Below are positions 34,401 to 48,000 of a DNA stretch of 64,000 nt, one piece after another. A model generated the notes under the pieces. That model searched no databases. It saw nothing but the letters and a program-made list of their open reading frames with translations, and was not told the origin of the DNA. A program made the position numbers and the translations under genes. The stretch lies in assembly GCA_013400975.1 (NCBI GenBank), contig WBMZ01003360.1, forward strand, positions 29,175 through 93,174, read 5' to 3'. This stretch comes from Atrichornis clamosus. Lineage: Eukaryota > Chordata > Aves > Passeriformes > Menuridae. Each line of letters begins with the position of its first letter. Position 1 is the first letter of the stretch.

Positions 34401-37400
34401 AAATACACATTGTTGCAGCTACAGCCCTTGCTTGGAATAGTGTAATTGGCATTTCCCTTCAGAATTTTCCTTTGCATAGCACATGAAAAGCAAAGAATGC
34501 CAAGCAAGTGTGTTTAATTAATACTCCTATTCATTTTGTAACATACAGGAGAATTTATGTTGACACATTCTTGTTAAAAATGATAGGTAACGTCATTAAC
34601 ACTCTGGTTCTACACAAACAAGCTACAGTATAGATCACCCCGTAGAAATAAAATGCTGTAGAGATTGATCTAGTTGAATGGACCAGTAAAAGCTAATTTC
34701 CTTTGAATGTTTTATAATTCATTTCAGACCTTGTAGCTGGTCATAATGTAATTTCGGCATGGAGACAACTGACAATGAAGGCATCATATTATGGTGTTTC
34801 TGTTTATAAATAGAGCTGAATCTTAGCTGATTTTGCCCTTTCGACTCTGATTTCCTTTCTTCCTCTGTCTTTTGCTTTCAGCCAAGTGCCTGGAATCACT
34901 ATAAATCAGATTACAAAAAAGCCTTCTTCTCAGAACAGTAAAGCTGTTTTAAAATTGAAATGCATTGAAGCAAGAACAAGCAAAATTGTTGTTATTTCTG
35001 GTATTGTCAGGGAAATCTAAGCTACTGGCTGCTGTAATGAAAAGAAATGCTGTTATCTTAAACACATTTTCAAAATTCTGCTCTTTATAAAAAGCAAATA
35101 TTATTATATTTAAGAATAAATTCACCCTTAAGCTAAGCCACTAAAGTACGTGGAATTATAATAGGAATAATATGACCCACTAGGTCAAATTCTGTTCTGG
35201 TTTACACCAAAGGAAATTGGAATGATCCCAGTGAATACGAAAAAAATTAATAAATTATTGAAGGTGTAAAAGAAAGGCAGAGTAAGCCTAACAGATGTAA
35301 GATTTTTAATTACACTTTTTATGACATGACAACATTATCACAACAAAATATCATGGTAGCAAAATGTTCAAGTCTTAATAAAAAATTAGAAAATCTGAAA
35401 TATTTAATAGAACTGTATTTTCCAAATATATAGAAGGATTTTCACAGTTTAGCAAGGTGGAATTCATGTCGGAAAAATCTTTGCAAACTCAGAAAAACAG
35501 AGCTGAATCAATAGAAGAAGGAAATCATAATGAGAAAGCATTTTGTTTCAGAGATGATATTTTGATCATTATTTATTAGCTTGTTTGTTTCATTTTCACT
35601 CAATATTTCAGTGGAAGACAGAGATTATCTATTCAAATAGCTTTGTATCAGCTGGTAGAGGTTTGATACCAAAGAAACTGTGGACATGGGCATGATACCT
35701 ATAGATTTTTAAGTATCAAAAAGCATAATTTCATAAAACTTCCTACTTGTCCTGCTGCTTTTCTCCCCGATAAGGTTATCATGTCAATTATACAGATGAG
35801 ATGCACAATATGCAGTGCGTTGTTCTCTTCACATTATACAGCAATTAAGGGAAGTCATATCTCAGAGGTTATGGACTACCTTGCTCACCGTTGCAGTCCA
35901 GAGTTCTCTCCTACCCCTCTGCTTTCAGACCACTCTCAACAAAACCTCAAAAGGCTCATTATAAGCCATGGACAGTATCCCTCCTCCTGGGACTGCCAGC
36001 TGTGCTTGCCACAACCAGATATTCTGTCCTTGAAGCCCTTCCTCCTTGTGCTCCATCAGATCCAACGTCTGTGCATTCTCATTTAGCTCATAGCTGTTTC
36101 CTGTCCCAGCACATCATCCCAGGCTCCCTTATCAGCTTTTGTTTTTTATTTCTTCCTGGCCTTAGAAATCCAAAATCAGCTGCAATTTCTGCGACAACTC
36201 AGAAGAAAATATTTTGGGTTTTTTTGGTTTGGATTTCTTTGTGTTTAGTTTTCAAAAGTATTTTCCCTTCAAGCAGCCCTGTCAGTAAGAACGGAATAAA
36301 AAAATAATCTGTAACCTAAATATACTTGAAAATAGATGCCCAGTGAGAGTTCACTATTTTCTTTAACCTGTCCATATTACAGAGCACTATCTATAAGAAA
36401 ATGGAAGATCCTGTTTTTTAGCTTGATGTTTTCTGCAGCCTGTTTCTTTCCCACCCATTTGTCTAGAATGATGGGTAGTCTTCAGTAGGGACCACAAAAA
36501 ATCAGTAAAAGATGTGTCTTCTCTTACAGTATTTCACAATAACATCCCTTTGTTAGAGGACTATTCAAAAACTAACAAATTACAAAGAACATTGGCATGT
36601 TGAGGCACAATAACCTTTTAATAAATGTATATTTTTCTAACATTCAATTAAAATGTCATACACTTTTCTGCATTTCCTCTTCCATTACTGGTGGTGTTCA
36701 CCACAGAGCTACATTAAGCTTCCCTTTGTTTAATCAGCTCATTCATGTACATCAATGATTTTAGGTATTTAAGAACCTGAAAATGTTCAAGATATCATTA
36801 TAAGAATATAATACATTAGAGTTCTGTAGCATTTTCTTGACAAAATCAGAAAAGTACTTTGTAGACAGTAATGAGTTTCTCAACCTACCAAAATACTAAT
36901 GGTCTGGGTGAGTTTACTCCTATTTAATACTCAAATTTAAAAGGTTAAATTCTTGTCCTAAAGTTCAGTGCCAGCAGTCAACACAAGCTTTTCTGATTTA
37001 TGGCCATCTGGAGTGTTTTAAGGATTTTCCAGTGCAACACTACAATTCATTATTGTGCATCCAGTTGAGATCAATTATGAGAGAATATGTGCATGTTCAG
37101 AAGCTTGAGGCTCCATTAAAAAGATCCATAAGGACTCTTTTTAGATCTATAAAACAATTGGTACCAGGCCAGGTCCTGACTCCAGTTCCACATCCAAACT
37201 GATGTGAACTTTTCAAATTCCAGACTGAGTTGGACTCAGTTATGCAGTCCTCTAGGACAAAAGTTGATAAAAATATCAATAAAGTAATCACAAGTATTGT
37301 TTTCGCAGAGCAGTAGCAGCTTTGGGCCTTTCACAATTGAACTGCATACAGTTTATGTCAGGATAGCAATGAACAGGAGATTGCAGCTACCATGGCATGC

Positions 37401-39456
37401 CTAGGGAAACAACTAGGAAAAGAAAAAGAGACTACAGTATTTGTAAATTCTCCATGAGGTAACCCTAGTTTGAAAGGTAGTCCACGAGTATCCATGAACA
37501 TGGGGAATAATATCTTCATTAAGTAATCAACATGAGTTTTTACCTAATATTAGTTTAAGAATGTGATTGAGGCCACATCAAAGCCAAAGAAAGCTGTGAC
37601 TCTTCTTGAAGGAATAACCTCTCCACGCAGCTCAGTTATATTTCCATGCTGGTGCATCAGCATGGAATCTGATCATCATGTAGCCCAAACTGGCAGCTCT
37701 CACCCACCATTTGTCTGAACAGGTAGTCCCATACAGCCTGGAGAATACACCCGTGAGAAGGGCAGCTTCCCTGTGTGAGCACTGCAGAGCTGCTCCGGGT
37801 GGGCACTGCAGCCCCTGCCTGGGAACTCCAGATGCCAAACAGGGTGCTGTCCACTGTGTGCACTTGCCACTAGAAGAAGTGGATTAGTTTGGTAAGGTGA
37901 GTGAACGCTGGTGTAGCTAGAGCAAAGTGTCTCAGTCCCCAGAATTGCCTGGTAGAGATCAGCCTTCCTGTGCAGAAGGGAACACAAAAAGCAACTGCTT
38001 GTTAATGTCCTGTAACACAAAGATGGTAGCAAAATGGAAACAGAGTAAAGTTGTGAAAGAACAAAGTTTATAAAGATACAGCACAGTGTGTCAAAAAATG
38101 TTTTCAGTTGAATGGTATTCTCCAAGTGGAGATACGCCAATTAGTCTGAATTCTAGGTGATTTTCACACATTCCAAAAGACTGCTGAAATGCTATTTTCT
38201 GTCCAACTCTTCCAGCCTGAAACTTAGACCAACCAATCACGTGACCATTTAGAAATGTTATTGTTACAATACTATTACAAGCACTTGCACACCTGCACAT
38301 AGATTTATTTAAAAAGATTTGACAGTATACCATGTGCTGAATCACTGAAATATCCTCAGCTCTGCCTTATGTCTTAAACATACAGCAGACAAATTACAGC
38401 TATTGGTACTTTGTAAGAGTGGTCTTAATTGTGTGTATACAGTTATTTTTCTTACTGAAAAAGAAATAAGAAGCATCAAACAAAATATGCAAGTGCAGTC
38501 AGGGACTAGGGAGCACCAAAACTATGTTGAGAATTCCAGAACTGAAGCCCCTGAAGTCTCATCTGGAAAATTGTATGAAATGTAACTGATCTAACAGGTA
38601 AACTTAAAAGGTCTATGTTTAGTTTGCTAGTGCTTGATTATAGGTTTTGGGAATTCAAAGCTGTTAACTTACACTCCAGCATTATACTTTCGCATAAAGT
38701 TATCATTTATGTACCTATAAATATGTTTTTATTTCAATGCAACTTGAAAATACGATATTTTCTCCTTTCCAAATTATCCCATAGAGCAGTTCTGAACTAT
38801 TAAGATGACCTTTTAAAATGGATTATTTATTCATTCAGTTCCTTGCCTTATTTGTTCACATTTAACTTCAGTATTAATAATGCAGTCCACTGCACAATGT
38901 CATTTTACTGAAGATTTTTTTCATATGTCACTTTTAATACTTTGTTGAAGCCTTAGGAGACAGTTCCCATTTTCCTTTATGGCATGTGTAAAGGTCTAGT
39001 TTTGTTTAATGTTGTCTAGACTTGCCTTTCTAATATCATGCTTAAAATAGATATTCATGTAAAATAGGCAGTGTCTGGATATTAAGAGACTGGCTTATTT
39101 TCTACAAATTGAAAGGTAACCCAAGATAGCACTTACAGGGATCACAGCCTGGTTTAAATCCCATTCTCATGAATTTCAGTGAAGCCAAATCCCACCCTAG
39201 AGAACTACAATCTGAGTATCTGTCACTGCTGTTGTGTTTCTAAATTTTAATTTTTCTGTAATGTTTCTGGAGTCAGGTGGAATCAAGAGGAATCTGCTCA
39301 AGAGGGCTAAACCTACAATGTGATAATGGGATATCCCATCAAAACCAAACCCCAAACCTCTGTAAACTGTCTAGTTTGAATTCTCACCCATGTCTCACCA
39401 CTAAACCAAAAGCATGATATGTATCCTGAATATCAGCATTCCCTAAATCCCCTCAG
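31419..39456. other. Long unique AT-rich stretch
   Basis: No confident feature occurs in about 8 kb. A faint CR1-like string (CTTCAGTCTCGAGAAGGGGGA at about 33645-33666) may be an ancient remnant. The segment at about 35890-36300 carries a 138-codon open frame with no recognisable domain. Confidence 0.45.
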
Positions 39457-39570
39457 GGATGGAATGGAATGGGATGCAATGGAATAGACTGTTTCTGTTG
39501 GAAGGGGCCTCCACTGATCATCTCGTCCAACGGCCTGACTAATTCCGGCTGATCAAAAGTGGCGTAACCA
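39457..39570 (-). mobile_element. Diverged CR1-type 3' end with GGAAT-rich tail
   Basis: In plus reading a (GGAAT)-rich string at 39457-39485 is followed by 'GTTTCTGTTGGAAGGGGCCT', 'GATCATCTCGTCCAACGGCC' and 'GGCTGATCAAAAG'. This is the reverse-strand arrangement of a CR1 subfamily 3' UTR whose terminal repeat is built on ATTCC rather than ATTCTATG. The 5' limit is unclear; the CG-containing sequence to about 39710 may belong to it. Confidence 0.75.
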
Positions 39571-42500
39571 CTCAGTGGCACAAGACCTCCTCCCCAGTGC
39601 CTGCAGATCCCACCTGCCTCCTGGCTGCACCAAGGATCACGGACATGGCAGGAGCTCTACAACTCCAGCAGCTATCCTAAGCACTCAACTGGTGCCGCTT
39701 GCTAGTTGTCTCCTATTTGCAGACTTTGCTTTTTGAAGAGTAAAAAACAAGTGGTTGAAAACAATGTTTTGATTTTACTGTAGGGGAAATTCTGGTCTAA
39801 TTTCACAGCACATAATTAATGTTCACCCAGCCCAAAAAGCAGCTTTGCAGAAAAACCAGAATAGGCTTAGATTCAAGTGTCTAGTTCTAATTTTTCAGGG
39901 CTGCTGAAGTAAAATGATTCCTCAGTGACTGGCTGTGAGATTGCCCCTATCATTTTATAGCATTGAATTAATGTTATTTATCATTTCTGTCATCTATAGC
40001 TTTGAATTTTATAGTATCGAACTTGAACATGAGAAAATTGCTCTTGTGCAAGGATTCATTCAGGATTCTAATGACACAAACTTCCCAGTCATATTTTTCC
40101 AAACTGGCTATCTTAGGACAATAGCCTTTCAACTGCTTTGAAAAAATACAACAACAACACTAACAATAACAAAACTGTTGCCAAAACTGGTGAGTTAACT
40201 ATGTGGCTTTTGAGCTTAGCCTGGTTTCAACAATTCTGCATAATTCATGTCTTTATGTATAACATGATGAAGTTGTGTTCAAATTAAAAAGAAAATATAT
40301 TTTTCTTTATGTTTGTAGAGAGTTAAATGAACTCAGACAAACACATGACATTGTAAGAAAAATAAAATATTTATCACAAGTTAAACTTCTGGAAGAACTT
40401 CAACTACTGGACATTTAGTAACATTTCTAAAATTTCCAGTGTTATTTATCCGAAAATAAAAGAAAAATAAGGAAAGATTCTTTTAGGAACAGTATTTTCT
40501 GAAAATTATTTCTATCACATCACATGGAAATAAACCGATTTGTTCATTTAGAAATCAGATATTCATATTGAAGTAACACTGAATATATGACAATGTTGAT
40601 TCATGCATGTAAGAGATAAAACTTCATGAAATGTGATGAGCACTATTAACATTGATCTATCCATTCAGTCAGGAAAAAAACCCACAGAGTTGATTAAAAA
40701 ATAATTTTAAAAGGGTCTTAACAACAAATTAGGAAGATGCATGTGTTTACTTTAAACCTTTACCATAATGCACCTAACTATATGATGTTGTTTGGTAATG
40801 TAGAGTTTAATCTCTCCCATGCCAGTAGTAAAAATTAACAGTAATTGCTAGAGTGTAGGTGATGTTGGATCTAATCTGAAAACCGTAGTGTCGAGTGGAA
40901 GTATTTAAAATGTCATGAATGACAGACAGGACATAATTAACTCTCTCATAATTTCCTCTGATCATTGTTTCCAAATGTGAGAGTCTGGGGATATAAATAC
41001 ATTTGAGCCAGAAAAATCATTAACCCACATTCAGGAACGACTCTCAAACAATGTATGTTGAAGTCCTTTAGTAAGACTTTATAAGAGTCCTTAGGTCCTT
41101 AAAAAAAAAAAAATCACATTGCTAAACTGTTCTTTTCATAATAAGATGCTAATGCTAATCAGCCATGACCCTTATAGATAAGAACAAACACCAGCAGAGA
41201 CAGCCATTGAAAATTGAAAGGAAATGGATTTTAAGAAGGTAAAAATATGACATGGTATATCAATATGTAAAGCTGTGCTCCACTGTACCAGTTCATGAAA
41301 TTCCCGGTTTCCGTAAAAGGTTGGGTTAACCTAAAAGGTCAGGCTTCATGATCCAAGGGGCACATTGTCACAAATTGAAAATTAATCTGAAACTGTAGAA
41401 TTAGTTATGCATTTAATCAAAGTGGGCATAATTGCTTTAGGTGGCCCCAGGTGAAGGATCAAAACTCCGTATCGCTAAATAACAGACCAGGAAAATACTC
41501 ATGCTATCCGCATGCTACTCCACAGTCATTTGGAGTGGGTTATCCTGGTCAGTGTCAAAAGGAAAGCAACAAAATCCTGTTACAATCAATCTGTTCTAAG
41601 TTACAAATCTCATGTCTTACCACATACCAAAGCATTTCTGGCTAAGTCACCAAAGTAAATGAAGAAAATTCAGATTTATTTTGGAAAAAATACATGTAGC
41701 ACTCTGTTCCTGTGCTTGCCAGTACCAGTTTTGCATGGGTATGCCTCAATTGTTTTGATATCATGTGTTACTCTCTTCACCATGCAAATCTACACTCCAT
41801 AGTATCATCTCCATATCCAAGCCATTAAGATAAGTAAATACATCATTAGGAGTGAGGGACAGGCAGTGGAGGATGCTGTAAACTGCTCATGGGCATACCA
41901 CAGCCAGAATTTACTCTAAGATTATCTATCAGATCAGTTGATAAATACTATTAAAACTGAGCTATATAACCTGAGGGGTTTATGCATCTAAACCAATTTT
42001 TCTTAGTGTTTGCTTTTATAACTGGCTATTCTTGCTCTGTGTAACCATCTACTACATTTCTTAAGCTTGCCAAGTCTTTGCCTTCAGTACTGCTTTAGTT
42101 GTTATTTAGAAGTGTGGGCTGTAGAGAGGATAAAATAAATTGACATATGTGCCCAAGTCTCCTGTACCAGAGGGCATGAAAGAAAATACTCAACCAACAA
42201 ATTTCCATAAAAAATTTTTGCGTTCACATGCTCTTGTCTCACATCTAAGATGTCAAGCCTTTAAAAACACTTTGCCTGTGAAGTTACAATTACAGAGATA
42301 ACCCAAAGAAAACCTTACATTTAGTTTTCAATGCTCTTAATGGCCTTCTAGGAACTATGATTAGTGGGGGACAGAAACACTCATCCAGGGTAATTATTTC
42401 TCCTGTATGTCTCATTTGTGCACAAGGCAAGAGAAAGACACAAGAGGGGTTTTACTGGCAGTCAGATGTTCTTGACTTTTTTCTATTGCACACTGAGATC

Positions 42501-45500
42501 ACAGATGACAAGAATCAGGGGGCTACTCAAAAGTGAACCACGACAGTATCTGCCTGAGAAGTTGATAAATAACTCTTGTGCTAACCTTCTACCTTCTCCT
42601 TAACTGCTGTGAGGTTAATGCCATAAACATCCAGCAAGCCTTTAATTTACATTCATTACTGGCTAGGGTTTCTTATGACCTCAACTGAAATTCAGCTCAG
42701 ACAGAGAGTGGCCAGCCCTCAGCTCTCACTTCAATCTGTAAAGATTTTAGTTTCTGACTTTAGTTTCTGCCTTCAAAAACTATCAAAAACTAGTAAATTT
42801 TGATAAAAGCAACCTGCCATTAAACAAAATATTAAAGAAGTTGCTCTTTCTTTTGTCCAGATCATTCACATTCTTTGATTCCTACATTTTGTCCTCATGT
42901 GGATGCATATGCACACACCCCTGTACACATGCACGTAGGCATGCACCCAACTCCGCTAATGCTTGAAATTTGTTAGATTCTTTTCCCTTTATAGTTAGAC
43001 ATTAAAAATTGTATCTGGTGAACTTCTCACAGAAGATACTGAGCCTTCCAGAAGGCAGGACTATACATAGATGAAATAATGGCAAGACAAACTTTATTTA
43101 GCTGGTAGGTGTTTAAAAAATAAAATTGCATATGTTGGTTTCTGCTGCTTTTTTCACTTCCTTGCTTTTCATTCACTTTAATTCATTAGGGATTTTGTTT
43201 TAACTCTCTACAGTCATTTTAACTGTCCTACTGGTAGCTCCATAATTCTTGGTTGGATCTATAGCAGGAAGGTGAGTTTTCTTCATGGCCACATTATTTT
43301 GTAGGAACACCTCTTGGTTTCTCTATCTAAGTATATGTGTATGCATAAGATACTTACACATTCACAAATATATATAAAATGTGTATGATCATGTATGTAT
43401 AAACATAAAATTTAAACTGATATATATATGAATATGTATAATTCTTTATGTGTATCTATGTTTTTGTTTCTAAAATTTCAGTGTTGATACTGTTTTCAAA
43501 TGATAGTGTCCACAGTTGAAAGGAATGAGCTATTTTTCCAATGGATTAGCAAGCTTAAAAGAGTCCTCCGGCTGTAAGTGGCAGATCCATTTCAAGCTTT
43601 AGAGTATTCACTGTGTCTATAACATGAGTTGTAGCGAGAGACAGACTGAGATGAGAAAGTGAGGTAATTCACGTGCCATTTTGCCCCATCATACGGCATT
43701 TTCCTTTTTTGGCTTGTTTGTAAGGACAGGCAGGCATTCCCTGTCAATCTCATGCAAATAACTCCAATGCATACATACATGAGCAATAATCTTTCTATTT
43801 TTGTCACTTGAGTAATGCCTTCAATGTAACTGAGAACTGAAGTGGAGATGACACATTGCTAGAAACAAATCCCTGTGGCCAAGGACACCAGGGGAACTTC
43901 CACGTCTGGTGTCCTCATTAGCAAAAATATTAAGCAACACCACTCATTTAACATGCAACGACAAAAACACCCCTCTGTGCTAAAATCAGAGTCAATCTAT
44001 AGAGGAAATTAATAAACCATGGTGGAGCTGTAACAGTTTCCTGAAATAACATTGGGAAGATGTTTAGAAACTGCTGTGCTGCATACACATAAATCTTCTC
44101 CATACAGTCACCAGGTCGAGATCTCTGCCTACCGATGCCAGACAAAAAAGGTTTTGCAAATATTCTTCACTTATTACTGCAAGTATTTGTAGGACTGCAA
44201 TCACAGTATTAGTCAAACATATCTAGCACTAAAACCTGGTGTTGCTCTTCCAAATATTTGTTGAAAAGCAACACCTATTTTTTTGTTCTCTTGTTTTTGT
44301 ATGCTTTTCCAATAGCAGACTTTATCTTTTGACAGGTCTGTGATTTGGACCTCCCTCCCGAAACCAAAGAACAAAGAGCATTTCATGTAGTACAGAGCTT
44401 GACATAGACATAAACTTGATTACAAGTGCTTAAGTATTTTCAAATAGGTACAAAAAGGCATTTAGTCGATTACTTAGGTGCCTGAGGTGTCAGAGGGCAT
44501 GAGCCCTGAACCTCTTTGGTGAATGCCTACTGCCTTCTTGAGGAAGGATGTAAGCACATAGTTAAGAGCTTTCCAGAAATTTGTGTATAATTAGATTTCA
44601 GATACTGAATAATTTATTCCTCATCTTTGCATGCAAACATTCATAAAAGCTTTTTGATTAGTTATTTGGGATATATTTAATAAATGGGACAGACTGACAA
44701 ATCTGGAAAGTAACTGAACAACAGATAGATACACATCTTAATGAAGTAAGCTGCTCTGAGAAGCACAAACAGTACTCCCATGGTCTTAGGAGAGAAGCAG
44801 AAAGCATCTATTGTGAAGATGCATTTCCTTGGGGAGTGGGCACTGGTTTTTCTTCCAGGCTTTGGCTTTTTAAAAATTACCACTAATTGTGCTAGTGATC
44901 TGATTTTGTGCCTTCTCTGCTAACAGCTGGACTTCATTCTTTTTTCTGAAGTCTGAAGTTTCATAAATGAAATCAGACGTTAGCTGGCTATTTGCAGCAC
45001 ATTCCCCAGTGACAAAGATAATTTGAAATCTACCATAGAACCTGGGATGGACTGGATTCTGGAGCTCCTATGAACGTGCAGAGTGTGCCACTTGGTACAG
45101 GCTTTAAAAGTGAACTGTGTGAGCCCAGAACTGTGTGTCATGTCTGTAAAGGTATGGCAGACTGTCTGGCAGTTGTTGCTTTTTCCTTCACCTAGGCCTT
45201 TGACATTTCTACTCCCAGCATTAGTCTAAAGTGATGCAACATAAGGCATCAGCCAAGAATAGCTTCAGAAAAACAGCCATTTTTGGAAGCTATTTCAAAG
45301 TTGCTTTGCAAACCCAAACACTTCAAAGGCAGTGTAAACTGTAGTTCTACTGTATATCACTGGGAAATAAAAAATATACTGATACCTCCTTAAATAGAAA
45401 TATTTTTATGATGCTCCAATATTTTAGTTCCTATCTGCATCATTTTGGTTTCTACTTAATTTATGGCTATTTTGGCTATCCTTTTAGAAAATTTTAATGA

Positions 45501-47986
45501 AAAGGTTTTCTTTGGAAAAATTGGTTGGTTTTCCATTTTTCACAGGAAACAATCTATTTGGATAATTTCATCATATCTCAAGCTTTTACTGTAGCTTTAC
45601 ACTGTGGCCTCTAGTGAACCCCACTGTGGCAGAGCTCTCAGATTGACTCTCCCAATCAAAAGAAATTACTTGTGTTTTTGAGATGATGAATTTCCAGCAT
45701 GATGAATTTTTGAAGAAAGGCCAAAGCAAAGAAACAAATCTTTGAACTCACTGAATGAAAATAAATCCTGATCTCTCCAAGAAATAGTTCTCTGTTTTGG
45801 CCAACAAAGCAGAAGGAGTGTTGTTAGTCAGTCAGGAAACTTAGACTGTGACCAGATTCTCCTGTGATGCTGCAGTCCACTTTTCATTGGACAAATGTGG
45901 GACATTTTCTTCCCTGTTTGTGGGAAATTTTTTTCCCTCGTGGACAAAAGTGATGCTTCTAGCAGCTTCTGATACCACAGACTATGAATGTCCTCTGCCT
46001 TCGTGGGAGTGTAAAAGGAAAATCCTGTTTTCTTCTTCCACGAATTTATACTAGGTCATGACAATCTTTTCTTTCAATGTGGCAAAATCCATGGTGACCA
46101 TTTCTGTATCTGCTAGGAGCTGCTTTGGCATATGTTCACTTGCTGTTGCCACTTCCCTCTCCAACACACCATCCCATTTGGTTACCAGGTAACACACATT
46201 GCTAGGCATTTGCATTAAGCATCAGTGCTTGTCATGTTTTTTAAAAATAACCAAGGTTAAAATAGGATTGTGTTATGGCTGGGAATCTTCAGATTCATTC
46301 TAGTGACTTGTCAGGATATCAGCAGTATAAAATCCATCTGTTGACAAAGATATTACTGTTTAATAAGCACAGGGCCAAATCCCTGTGGATGCAACTGATT
46401 TTTCTGCTGATAGCTAGAAACAATTTGATATAGTGCCATATGACAACATAAGGCATTATTCTTCTCTTCAGTTGAAAAGAATAATGGGCCAAATTCAAGT
46501 CTGGTTTCAGCAAGTGAAAACCTGAAGCTGTTAGAATGCATTTTTTATATTTTACAGATGCATTATGTCCATTAGCAAAAAATATTATTCCCTTCCCACA
46601 GAGTAAGTAGCACACACCAAGTTCTTTACCAAAATGTGATCCATGATGATGCGAATGCTAAATTCAACTGGAAAATTTCATCAATGATTTTAAGGAAAAT
46701 CTTTTTTTTTCCTGAACATCATCTTTCACAATTTTGTGAGGAAAATTATGACATTCAGACAAAACCAGAAAATAAAAAAAGCAATGAAAAGCCATATTTA
46801 TGTGGTCTCATATGTTTGTTTTGTTGGGAAGTGGAGCAGCCCAGGCCCCAGGATGCACTGTGAAAGCTAATCCACTCGAGTAGTTCAACAATATGGGAGG
46901 TTGGAGACATTTTAAGGGAAGTGGAGTCCATCTAGACAGACTTTTTGCTAGGAGTGAAAGTATAGGTATGGATAACATATTTGAACCAAAACTTCCATAT
47001 GGCTCTGTGTTAACATTTTTAAAATTAGGCATTTTGTGTCCATATCAAAAGACTTTGAAATACAAAAATAAATTAAAAAAAGAAGAAGAAAACGTACCAT
47101 CTCTTCTAATGTATATATAATTTTTGGAACAAAAGTCTTACTGATTTTGAAGGAAGAAACAACAAATGGGTTTTTTGGCTGAACTTTAGGAGGGCTACAG
47201 ATGAGCTGATTCCAAGTAATGCCAAAGAATGTTGCTAAAGTCTGCTTGCTAATGAAGAGATTGGGAATTAATATTTTTATATGAATTACCACTCAATGCA
47301 GAATCACACCTCCTAAAACACCTAATGTTTTAGCCTGAAGTTTTGAAATCTGGCATTCAGTAAAACACAGTCAGAAAGCATAATGCTTCATAAAACACTT
47401 CTGCATCTTGCGTATGTGTCATAGTTTATATCTTCAGTTTGCTATTCAAATATGTTAGTTCTCACTCTCTTTCCATTTTTTTCTGTGATTTTATTGTATA
47501 TCATAAAGAATCAGACATCTTCCAGATATGTTAATCACTAGCACTTCTGTCATTTCTTCTTTCAGTGCCAATTGGAGGCATTTTATATAACTAATAAATG
47601 TTTTTTCCTTCCAAAAGTAATATTTGCATCTCCCAGATGATATTTTGGAGTGGCAGTTTACTCACTCAGTGTTAATAGATATATTTGCAATGACTTTACC
47701 ACAAACCAGATAAAGCCCAGAAAAATATGAACTGCAATGAGTGGTTGATGATGTTTTTCTGCTGCCATGTTATCTTATGGTGATGAAATTACTTGGGTGT
47801 ACAGTTCATTTTCATATTTGGTCTTCAAGATGCTTCAGTACTTTAAAGCACGTGTGTGTTAAAATAAGTAAACTATTTGTGGAAGTGACAATCATGAAAA
47901 GAAGAAGCAGGTGTAAATAAGTTATTATTTAAACTCATCACTTGCTTGACTAACAATGAGAAGGAGCTATTTGTTGCTAACCTCAA
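39571..47986. other. Long unique AT-rich stretch
   Basis: It contains a 13-A run at 41101-41113 and a TATG/TATA-rich low-complexity region at about 43331-43461. I recognise no gene, RNA gene or transposon. Confidence 0.5.
43331..43461. repeat. TATG/TATA-rich low-complexity region
   Basis: The sequence alternates ATGTGTATG, TATATATA and similar short units without a clean period. It is a degraded microsatellite. Confidence 0.6.
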
Positions 47987-48000
47987 TGTGTGTGTGTGTG
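47987..48000. repeat. (TG)7 microsatellite
   Basis: Seven uninterrupted TG units. Confidence 0.95.

Noticed and set aside
35891..36307. 138-codon plus-strand frame
   Set aside because: The C-terminal half is a hydrophobic translation of T-rich DNA and no family is recognised. The upstream CTTTCAG could be an acceptor but lies inside the frame.
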